DNA of 20,234 nt, from positions 1 through 20,234 of IMG/VR virus record IMGVR_UViG_3300006750_000114. One strand, written 5' to 3'. The notes under the pieces are model-generated. The model was not told where the DNA came from, did not search any database, and worked only from the letters and a program-made list of their open reading frames with translations. Position numbers and translations under genes: made by a program. Shown here piece by piece: positions 15,496 to 20,234 of this stretch; position 1 is the first letter of the stretch; each line of letters opens with the position of its first letter. This DNA is from a virus.

Positions 15496-16992
15496 TTATA
15501 ATGTCATCCAATCAAGAACTTTCTGATATTTAGACACTTTTTCATCTGGGTCTAAACTTTTAATCCTACAAGGCCTTGCTCCTTCGAGAGAAGTCCATAA
15601 CGCATCCATCACATCATCGTGCTTTCCTTTGGGGTAAGAAAGAAATTCTGCCTGTGCTTCTGTGTCTTGGGGTCTAAAAAAGAACTCACCCTTAGCAAAC
15701 ATAGGTACTAATGACAGCAATCTCTCTGATTTCCTTGTTCTTGGCTTTACTCCCTTCTCTAATCCTGGGATATATATGTTCTCTTCCAGCATTCTTTTCT
15801 TTACTGCTGCACGTAATGCTTCCTGGTATGCAACAGTTTCTATCTTCATCTTCTTATGTTTGTATTTTTTCCATATATCTATGATTACATCAGGCTGCTC
15901 AGCTGGAGATATCCTCTTTCTAAACAAATCAACAATATATTTGTTCCCTTCATGGTCGATTCCTATGGTAATAGCAACAAAAAAGTCAGCTTTAGCCGAT
16001 AAAGAAGAAGCAGGATCTACGCCTCCATACGTCTCAATAGGTATTATTTTCTCTTCATCACCAACATTTCTAACTAAACAGGGCTGTCCCTCTATTCTTT
16101 TGAAGTCATAATGGTGCATTTTGATCCATTTGGGCTGAAAGGGGGCTTCATCGGGTGACTGAGCTATGTTCATATATTCCTGATAAAACCCATTTATATT
16201 CCCAACAGAAGAGTATTCTGCCTTTATAGCATTTATCCTTGATTGTGGGAACCTTTCTTCCCAAATACTTTCGCCATCATCGTCAATTATACTATACCAC
16301 AGCACTTTCCAGGCCGTAGACTCCTTAGCCCAGTATAGGAAACAGTCCTCAGATATAACTGTTCCTATCATAATTATCCTACCATCATCAGCTAATGAAG
16401 GAATAACAGCTTCTGTCATCCATTTTCTGTTCTTTGCCCTTGCTTCATCAGTAAAAGCATTCAATTCTGACTCAAAATCATCAACAATGATCAAAGTTGG
16501 ACGAGTATCGCCCTCAATAAACCCACGAACCCTCTGACCAGTACCAACTGCTACTACTCTTGTCCCATTTGAAGTAATAATATCGGAATTTGTCCACTTT
16601 TGAGCAGTTTGAGAGCTCATATCACCAAAAAGAGCCTTAAATCGCTCCGAGAACGACAGATGATACTTTATCCTTGACAAGAAATTGATAGATTGTGCCT
16701 GAGATTCGGAGATTATGACAATAAACTCCTCTTGGTCCTCTCTTTTAAAGGCTATACGGTGTAAAGGAAGCAATAAAGAGATGACAGTGGACTTAGCTGT
16801 ACCCCTGGGAGCAGCTATAAGTACGCGTTTTAACTTCTGGTCACGTATTGATCTGTATATTTGATGGTGAAAAGGGGGTGTAGACTTGCGTAAAGCAGTA
16901 GGAAAGCAGTATCTACCAAATAAAGCTATAGATTTCTGTAATTTAGCAAGAGCTTTCTTCCTTTCGTACAATGCCTCATAATCTTCAGCCAT
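15496..16992 (-). CDS. terL: Large terminase subunit
   Basis: A 498-residue DNA-packaging motor. I choose ATG 16992 because AGGTG sits six bases upstream; in-frame GTG 17001 and ATG 16998 are possible. Motifs in order: Walker A AAPRGTAKST (about 61-69), Walker B LIIVDDFE (167-174), coupling motif MIGT (208-211), then the RNase H-like nuclease with GGVDPASS (D326), IETVAYQEA (E385) and KHDDVMDAL (D459, D460, D463). ATPase plus nuclease in one chain is complete, and length is normal. It overlaps the previous gene by 8 bp. It would pump genome DNA through the portal and cut it at the end. Confidence 0.95.
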   Translation of the reverse strand: MAEDYEALYERKKALAKLQKSIALFGRYCFPTALRKSTPPFHHQIYRSIRDQKLKRVLIAAPRGTAKSTVISLLLPLHRIAFKREDQEEFIVIISESQAQSINFLSRIKYHLSFSERFKALFGDMSSQTAQKWTNSDIITSNGTRVVAVGTGQRVRGFIEGDTRPTLIIVDDFESELNAFTDEARAKNRKWMTEAVIPSLADDGRIIMIGTVISEDCFLYWAKESTAWKVLWYSIIDDDGESIWEERFPQSRINAIKAEYSSVGNINGFYQEYMNIAQSPDEAPFQPKWIKMHHYDFKRIEGQPCLVRNVGDEEKIIPIETYGGVDPASSLSAKADFFVAITIGIDHEGNKYIVDLFRKRISPAEQPDVIIDIWKKYKHKKMKIETVAYQEALRAAVKKRMLEENIYIPGLEKGVKPRTRKSERLLSLVPMFAKGEFFFRPQDTEAQAEFLSYPKGKHDDVMDALWTSLEGARPCRIKSLDPDEKVSKYQKVLDWMTL

Positions 16993-17776
16993 CTTCATCA
17001 CCTGGATCGTCAGGACCCAAGGTTTTTACCTCTACTGTCTCTCTTTGCCCTATAAGATGCTGCTCTTCTTCGGCTATTTCATCTAAAAGACGCTTTGTTT
17101 GGGTTGCTTGGAGAGTGTCTGTGGTCCTTATTACTGTTTTATCCTTCATTCCAAGCATATCCTGTATATTTTCTATAACACGTATGAAGTTAGTAAGATC
17201 CTTTTTCTCCTTTGCCATACCTTGTGCTTCTGTCAAGAGGTCTATTACGTCAGATTCCCCGTAACCCTTCTCCTTTAGTAGTCCTTTTAGCTCATCTCTT
17301 ACCATACTTTTAAACTCCTGTGTCTTCATCCATCGTTTATACGTCCTTCTTTCCGATGGGGTTGTTGAATCAAATACAAGATCTATTGCAATATCATACT
17401 GAAAAGTAGTAGAATAGGCTACAGCAAGGTTTTTCCACTTAGTGGAGCCCTTTCTAACCTCTAATTGCGGTTTTCCAGATAATGTGTGATGCGATTTTCT
17501 ACCCTCTGCATTAAACTTTTTACCAGGATACTTAGGATTATGAAAGGCATAACCAAAAGGTAGACGAATGTATGTATTACTAAGACCGTTATTCGCTTCA
17601 TAAGTTTTCTTTTGAAGGACGAGGGCGACATATTTGTCATCGCTGAGAGCGTATTCGCCAATATCAGCGTCCTTCCAATACTTGTACTCGATACCCTCTT
17701 CTTTTGCTTCTCTCTCTGTAAATATATTGTATGACCTTGTACCCTTATCTCTGTGTTTAATCGTTACCTGGTACAT
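16985..17776 (-). CDS. Putative small terminase subunit
   Basis: A 263-residue protein directly before the large terminase, overlapping it by 8 bp, and overlapping the endolysin end by 20 bp. Residues 1-130 are a mixed domain I do not recognise (KYVALVLQKKTYEANNGLSN, YIRLPFGYAFHNPKYPGKKF). Residues about 135-240 are helical: TPSERRTYKRWMKTQEFKSM, LKGLLKEKGYGESDVIDLLT, FIRVIENIQDMLGMKDKT and LLDEIAEEE. That helical half resembles phage proteins that recognise pac sites and form rings, so TerS is the best call. The N-terminal half may be an extra DNA-binding part. Assigned mostly by position. Confidence 0.6.
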   Translation of the reverse strand: MYQVTIKHRDKGTRSYNIFTEREAKEEGIEYKYWKDADIGEYALSDDKYVALVLQKKTYEANNGLSNTYIRLPFGYAFHNPKYPGKKFNAEGRKSHHTLSGKPQLEVRKGSTKWKNLAVAYSTTFQYDIAIDLVFDSTTPSERRTYKRWMKTQEFKSMVRDELKGLLKEKGYGESDVIDLLTEAQGMAKEKKDLTNFIRVIENIQDMLGMKDKTVIRTTDTLQATQTKRLLDEIAEEEQHLIGQRETVEVKTLGPDDPGDEDG

Positions 17777-18164
17777 CTAAGAGCTCAAAATGAGGGAAAT
17801 CATCAAATTTGTTGTCGTGTACATACCAATCTCTATCCCAATCTCCTCCCCAACGTAAGTATATATCAAGCTTTGTCGCTATCCCTAATACGAACCCAGC
17901 AAATAGTGTAAACCTTTCCCTATCATTCCAATCAATAGGATAAGGAACACAATCGATAGCACGAGAGGGGAGTCTATTATGACGTCCATCGGGATATTTA
18001 ACCTTGCTCTTACCTTCTTCATAAAACTTGTCTTGGCGAGCTTGACCCCTATGACCCTCAAGTACAGAGCAATCCACTGTTTTGATAACTTCATTGAATA
18101 CTGCCTGTAACCTATTGTCGCAGCTTTTTAGGGCTTCTCTGCTTCTTTTTCCGAACTTCGGCAT
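17757..18164 (-). CDS. M15-family peptidase, endolysin
   Basis: A 135-residue enzyme of the D-Ala-D-Ala / L-Ala-D-Glu carboxypeptidase type (M15). Zinc ligands are H62 and D71 in GRHNRLPSRAIDCVPYPIDW and H125 in FPHFELLD; E127 or a nearby acid is the likely base. Also seen: LEGHRGQARQDKFYEEGKSK, the usual entry motif. AAGGAGG lies ten bases before the ATG. It has no signal peptide, so it needs a holin or other release route. It would cut peptidoglycan stem peptides at lysis. Being first in the late operon, upstream of the terminase genes, is less common than a lysis cassette. Confidence 0.9.
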   Translation of the reverse strand: MPKFGKRSREALKSCDNRLQAVFNEVIKTVDCSVLEGHRGQARQDKFYEEGKSKVKYPDGRHNRLPSRAIDCVPYPIDWNDRERFTLFAGFVLGIATKLDIYLRWGGDWDRDWYVHDNKFDDFPHFELLDVPGND

Positions 18165-18441
18165 TTGTTAGCTTCCTCCTTAAACTGTCTACACTAACCT
18201 CTCCAGACCACTTAGGAAAGACTAAATCAGACTTTATTGTATCGTATTTACTACCCACGCTATATATATATTATATATATACTACTTAGAGTACTCTTAG
18301 AGTAGCCACTAAGACTTGATGTATATTAAATAGGAGAGTAGTATAACTAAGTGTCGCTATATCCATAGAGGAATTTACGTGTACTGCTTCTTAGAAATCA
18401 ATTAAAAAAAATAATGTGGATTCTTGAAAACTTGCTGTAGA
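18165..18441. promoter_or_regulatory. Divergent control region with AT tract and CTTAG cluster
   Basis: This stretch separates the minus-strand late genes from the plus-strand early genes; I see no gene in it. A purely A/T tract at 18261-18280 holds TATAAT on the minus strand (18275-18270), a candidate late promoter -10 with a poor -35. Pentamers CTTAG or its complement occur at 18211, 18285, 18296, 18309, 18347 and 18390. Two of them belong to an exact direct repeat CTTAGAGTA (18285-18293 and 18296-18304), 11 bp apart, about one helical turn, placed over the expected -35. On the plus strand TTGATG (18316) with TAGTAT (18339) 17 bp on is a weak promoter candidate, as is TAGAAT at 18438. Confidence 0.45.
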
Positions 18442-18455
18442 ATGGGTGTGTGGGA

Positions 18456-18579
18456 AACTCACTCAACAGTCCCCCTCCAATTCTACTGGGCAGGGGTGCC
18501 GTGCCAGCAGAGAATTGAAGGTTGCCTGTTAAGAACGCCCCTCTCTTGCCTCTCGGCAAGCAATGAAGTGACCCGAGTT
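18456..18579 (+). ncRNA. Candidate structured RNA / leader, GC-rich
   Basis: About 54% G+C over 18441-18580, against about 28% in the 60 bases before. Nested pairings read by eye: AACTC 18456-18460 with GAGTT 18575-18579; AACAG 18465-18469 with CTGTT 18526-18530; CAATTCT 18478-18484 with AGAATTG 18511-18517; CTGG-CA 18486-18492 with TGCCAG 18502-18507; and hairpin CTTGCC-TCTC-GGCAAG 18545-18560. Runs CCCCC (18471) and GGGG (18493) could pair further. It ends 31 bases before the next gene, so it could be a leader control element or a separate RNA. Unknown family. Confidence 0.45.
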
Positions 18580-18610
18580 AATCAATAATACTAACTAATG
18601 AGGTTATCAA

Positions 18611-19072
18611 ATGAGTAGTGTAATAAAACAAATCAGTACCATATTATCCTATAAGAACACAGCCAATGTAACAGATGATTATGTACCAAGAAAGAAAGAT
18701 GGTCAAATTGTCTATAAGAACAATGGCAAACCAGAAATGGTTAAGGCTGTGGAACGTGACACAGACGGTAAAGTAGTGTATACCGACAATATCAGAGTTA
18801 CGTTCTTACTCAATGAGGACGAAGAGGTTTCTGCTATCGACCTTAATCCTCGAGAAGAGAAGTTGCTTGAGTCTACGATTCGTCAGATGAAAGGGGAATG
18901 TGAGAGAATTGGCAGAACCCTCAAGTTCAAGCCAGATACGGAATATGATATGAAACCCGAATCACTCAAGATACTTGATGTCATTACCAATGATGACGGG
19001 GTAGAACAACAGTTGTACCAAGTTACGTTCACTCCGAAGTACGAGCGATTCGTCACATCTATCCAATGGTAG
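18611..19072 (+). CDS. Unknown protein, first plus-strand gene
   Basis: A 153-residue protein with GAGGT upstream of ATG. It is acidic and lysine-rich with short repeated lysine/acid motifs in the first half (VPRKKDGQIVYKNNGKPEMV, RDTDGKVVYTD), then beta and helix mixture (REEKLLESTIRQMKGECERI, LKILDVITNDDGVEQQLYQV) and ends FVTSIQW. No TM segment, no signal, one cysteine. I recognise no family. It faces away from the late genes, so it is probably expressed early; small phage early proteins of this kind often act on host or phage regulators, but nothing here shows which. Confidence 0.75.
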   Translation: MSSVIKQISTILSYKNTANVTDDYVPRKKDGQIVYKNNGKPEMVKAVERDTDGKVVYTDNIRVTFLLNEDEEVSAIDLNPREEKLLESTIRQMKGECERIGRTLKFKPDTEYDMKPESLKILDVITNDDGVEQQLYQVTFTPKYERFVTSIQW

Positions 19073-19085
19073 TAGTTCTTTAGTA

Positions 19086-19198
19086 CACGTAACGGTGCCG
19101 TAGGACAGGGGAACCTTTAGTCCACGTAAGTCATCCCAATAACGAATGTAATGCCGTTGACCAGCGGAAGCCGAGGTCACGTAAGTCATCCCAGTAAC
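19086..19198 (+). repeat. Duplicated module: hairpin plus 21-nt sequence
   Basis: A 21-nt sequence that begins CACGTAAGTC and ends CCCARTAAC occurs at 19123-19143 and 19178-19198, with one mismatch, 55 bp apart. Each is preceded by its own hairpin of different sequence: GGAC-AGG-GGAA-CCT-TTA-GTCC (19103-19123) and TGACC-AG-CGG-AAG-CCG-A-GGTCA (19158-19179). A third, partial CACGTAA is at 19086-19092 beside ACGG-TG-CCGT. Conserved strand with variable hairpin suggests an RNA rather than a DNA site. Confidence 0.7.
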
Positions 19199-19241
19199 CA
19201 GAGTGTAGTAAGAGTCATTCCGATGATTCTCTGCACTCTGG
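19198..19241 (+). ncRNA. Long hairpin with UCCG loop
   Basis: CCAGAGTG (19198-19205) pairs with CACTCTGG (19234-19241); after an internal loop AGAGTCAT pairs with ATGATTCT (one G-T pair) around the tetraloop TCCG, a UNCG-type stable loop. It is too complex and lacks the immediate U-run of an ordinary intrinsic terminator, though it may mark the 3' end of the preceding transcript. Confidence 0.6.
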
Positions 19242-19286
19242 TACATTCTTTAAAAGCGTTAAAAAGGGCCTAATTATAAAACATTT

Positions 19287-19369
19287 AAACATAGTCTCAG
19301 ATTGCTGTCCAATAAGGCAGACTTGGAACGGTTAGCATTCAATGATCGCTTACACCTACTGAGATGTTT
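19287..19369 (+). ncRNA. Candidate leader stem before the 54-aa gene
   Basis: AAACAT 19287-19292 plus CTCAG 19296-19300 pair with CTGAG 19359-19363 plus ATGTTT 19364-19369, 11 pairs with a 3-nt bulge (AGT). Inside, GT-CCAA and TTGG-AC can pair near 19307-19328. The stem closes just before the AAGGGG ribosome binding site of the next gene, so it may be a leader element. The fold is judged by eye. Confidence 0.4.
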
Positions 19370-19386
19370 CGATAAAGGGGTAATCA

Positions 19387-19551
19387 ATGAAAATATGCAA
19401 AAAGACAGGTAATCCATATTATGGTTTCACAATAGGTAGTTTTGATAAAGGTATTTACTGGACATTTAGGTATCAACCAGGTACTTGGTTTACATTTGTT
19501 ACAGAAATACGATATAATAGCGGTATTCTCTTTTCATACTATAAACTATAG
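19387..19551 (+). CDS. Small protein (54 aa), unknown
   Basis: ATG 19387 with AGGGG six bases upstream and stop TAG at 19549. The product is rich in aromatic residues and G: MKICKKTGNPYYGFTIGSFD, GIYWTFRYQPGTWFTFVTEI, then RYNSGILFSYYKL. It has two lysines after a cysteine at the start and looks beta-rich, with no TM segment or known motif. The following gene starts nine bases after its stop. Good spacing supports it as a real gene. Confidence 0.62.
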   Translation: MKICKKTGNPYYGFTIGSFDKGIYWTFRYQPGTWFTFVTEIRYNSGILFSYYKL

Positions 19552-19560
19552 AGGTGTTCA

Positions 19561-19743
19561 ATGGCAGACTTAAGACGCAAGACCAACAAAGAGCTCGGAA
19601 GAGAGCTAAACGTTCATCCAAGACAAATCTCTAAAAGCCGTAAGAGAGGATGGATTTGGAAAGACGGCAAGAGGGTGAAATATACCGCACCCTCTATTGG
19701 GTTAATAATGAAGATTCGTAAAACAAAGGGTATAAAGGAATAA
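19561..19743 (+). CDS. Small basic HTH-like protein
   Basis: A 60-residue protein, ATG preceded by GAGGT at six bases, nine bases after the previous stop. Residues about 5-30 (RRKTNKELGRELNVHPRQIS, KSRKRGW) have the pattern of a helix-turn-helix, with NKELGRELNV as helix one and turn, and HPRQISKSRKRG as the recognition helix. The rest is basic (KDGKRVKYTAP, MKIRKTKGIKE). It is probably a DNA-binding regulator of the phage, such as a Cro/excisionase-like or early-late switch protein, and could bind the CTTAG cluster; no direct evidence links the two. Confidence 0.68.
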   Translation: MADLRRKTNKELGRELNVHPRQISKSRKRGWIWKDGKRVKYTAPSIGLIMKIRKTKGIKE

Positions 19744-19752
19744 TCTATTTAT

Positions 19753-19857
19753 ACGGCTAAAGCGAATGCGAGTAGTACTGATACATTGATTGATGTTGAC
19801 ATAAATGGGCGTCTCGAATGTATTTAGTGGACGAAAGCTATATAAAACTTTAGCCGT
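19753..19857 (+). ncRNA. Candidate RNA element with 10-bp closing stem
   Basis: ACGGCTAAAG 19753-19762 pairs exactly with CTTTAGCCGT 19848-19857. Inside, ATACATT 19781-19787 pairs exactly with AATGTAT 19817-19823. It begins nine bases after the HTH gene stop. Function unknown. Confidence 0.45.
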
Positions 19858-19865
19858 TAAACTTA

Positions 19866-19929
19866 GGGATTTTGATAGGCGTAATCAATCGCATAATCAT
19901 TAAGAGAGTTGAATGATACTCTCAATCCC
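19866..19929 (+). ncRNA. Candidate three-way-junction RNA element
   Basis: GGGATT 19866-19871 pairs with AATCCC 19924-19929. The next five bases TTGAT (19872-19876) pair with ATCAA (19884-19888), and GAGAGT 19904-19909 pairs with ACTCTC 19918-19923, which directly abuts the closing strand. The stems meet without gaps on two sides, as in compact folded RNAs. No known ribozyme core is seen. Confidence 0.45.
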
Positions 19930-19959
19930 GTAAAACTTCATTAAATTCTAAAACTTTAT

Positions 19960-19990
19960 TGATAGGGTGCATTACTAACATACCCTATTA
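19960..19990 (+). ncRNA. Short hairpin
   Basis: TGATAGGGT 19960-19968 pairs with ACCCTATTA 19982-19990 (nine pairs, one G-T) around a 13-nt loop. TATAA follows directly. It could be a boundary or processing hairpin. Confidence 0.4.
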
Positions 19991-19994
19991 TAAA

Positions 19995-20096
19995 ATTAGC
20001 CTCTTGATAAACAGCCCCATCATACGCAATGCTTAGACATTGCTATACGATTGATAATGAAACCTGCTCTAACTGGCTGGCAGGCAAGAGGCTAAT
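19995..20096 (+). ncRNA. Candidate leader RNA with 12-bp stem next to the ribosome binding site
   Basis: ATTAGCCTCTTG 19995-20006 pairs exactly with CAAGAGGCTAAT 20085-20096, and AAGGAGG follows at once. Inside are hairpins GCAATG-CTTAGA-CATTGC (20026-20043) and CCTGC/GCAGG (20063-20067/20080-20084), the latter contiguous with the closing stem. CAGCC (20012-20016) could pair with GGCTG in that loop (20075-20079) to make a pseudoknot. The layout suits a cis-regulatory leader for the next gene. Confidence 0.5.
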
Positions 20097-20107
20097 AAGG
20101 AGGTTAT

Positions 20108-20234
20108 ATGTTAAGTGCAGAAGACCAAGGATTAAGTTTCTTGAAAAATAAAATAGAAGATGATGGAACAACATTACAATGCAGTTTCTGTCATATGACA
20201 ATAGAGAATGGGCCTGTATTCTTTAAAGGAACAA
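20108..20234 (+). CDS. Partial gene with CxxC motif
   Basis: An N-terminal fragment (42 residues) that runs off the right edge. ATG follows AAGGAGG at four bases. The start is helical (LSAEDQGLSFLKNKIEDDG) and is followed by LQCSFCHMTIENGPVFFKGT. The CSFC knuckle with a hydrophobic, Gly-Pro-Val stretch recalls the ClpX-type zinc-binding domain, but a second CxxC pair would lie outside the window, so the family is unproven. Confidence 0.6.
   Translation, partial: MLSAEDQGLSFLKNKIEDDGTTLQCSFCHMTIENGPVFFKGT

Larger units (their letters stand above)
19073..19286 (+). other. Non-coding stretch with repeat modules and a strong hairpin
   Basis: No convincing gene. It is about 49% G+C over 19081-19240. 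It contains two copies of a hairpin followed by a shared 21-nt sequence, then a long hairpin; both are listed separately. The distance to the next gene (start 19387) is filled by another possible stem structure. Confidence 0.6.
19744..20107 (+). other. Non-coding stretch with four consecutive inverted-repeat elements
   Basis: No gene found. A 32-codon ATG frame at 19805 lacks a ribosome binding site. Four separate stem structures fill the stretch end to end and are listed individually. Confidence 0.6.

Noticed and set aside
18261-18280. AT-only tract as a replication origin
   Set aside because: No iterons, DnaA boxes or replication gene nearby that I can see; a promoter is the simpler reading.
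18442-18588. 48-codon plus-strand ATG frame across the GC-rich element
   Set aside because: No ribosome binding site and composition unlike neighbouring genes; the nested stems explain the sequence better.
18375-19092. Exact 11-bp inverted repeat (TTACGTGTACT at 18375-18385 and its complement at 19082-19092) flanking the first early gene
   Set aside because: One such match in a region this size is expected about half the time by chance, and there is no transposase or target duplication.
18962-19246. 94-codon minus-strand frame
   Set aside because: It overlaps the end of a good plus-strand gene and the repeat/hairpin region, with no ribosome binding site.
19805-19903. 32-codon plus-strand ATG frame
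   Set aside because: No ribosome binding site and it crosses two inverted-repeat elements.

Overview
This window looks like part of a tailed-phage (or prophage) genome of moderately low GC. The host cannot be told from the sequence. It has no ribosomal, metabolic or tRNA genes that I can see. Virion genes are packed on the minus strand, often with 1-20 nt overlaps, and small early-type genes lie on the plus strand. Gene order and protein style recall uncultured aquatic podovirus-like phages with a P22-like portal and an SU10-like capsid protein. That placement is pattern recognition, not a database result.

Minus strand, read right to left from about 18.2 kb to 1: M15-family endolysin, putative small terminase, large terminase, portal, scaffold-like protein, major capsid protein, two probable head-tail connector proteins, a small fiber-like protein, a repeat-rich fiber, two small possibly paralogous proteins, a second appendage protein sharing the GWKxILT start, a HeH/LEM-domain protein, small membrane proteins that could serve in lysis, a zinc-ribbon protein, an HTH plus calcineurin-like phosphoesterase, and a tail protein of more than 1,416 residues that runs off the left edge. 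Several junctions are one-base stop/start overlaps (TAATG or TGATG), which suggests translational coupling.

At 18.17-18.45 kb lies a divergent control region with an AT-only tract and a cluster of CTTAG/CTAAG pentamers. Right of it, the plus strand carries four small genes: 153 aa of unknown function, 54 aa of unknown function, a 60 aa basic HTH-like protein, and a truncated gene with a CxxC motif. Non-coding gaps of 314-446 bp flank or separate them.

Those gaps are the most unusual part of the window. Each holds nested inverted repeats that could fold into compact RNAs: a GC-rich multi-stem element, a hairpin-plus-21-nt module present twice, a 44-nt hairpin with a UCCG loop, a geometrically tidy three-way junction, and a 12-bp stem abutting the ribosome binding site of the last gene. 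I recognise none of them as a known RNA family. They are my best candidate for something undescribed, but the folds come from reading by eye and need covariation or expression evidence.
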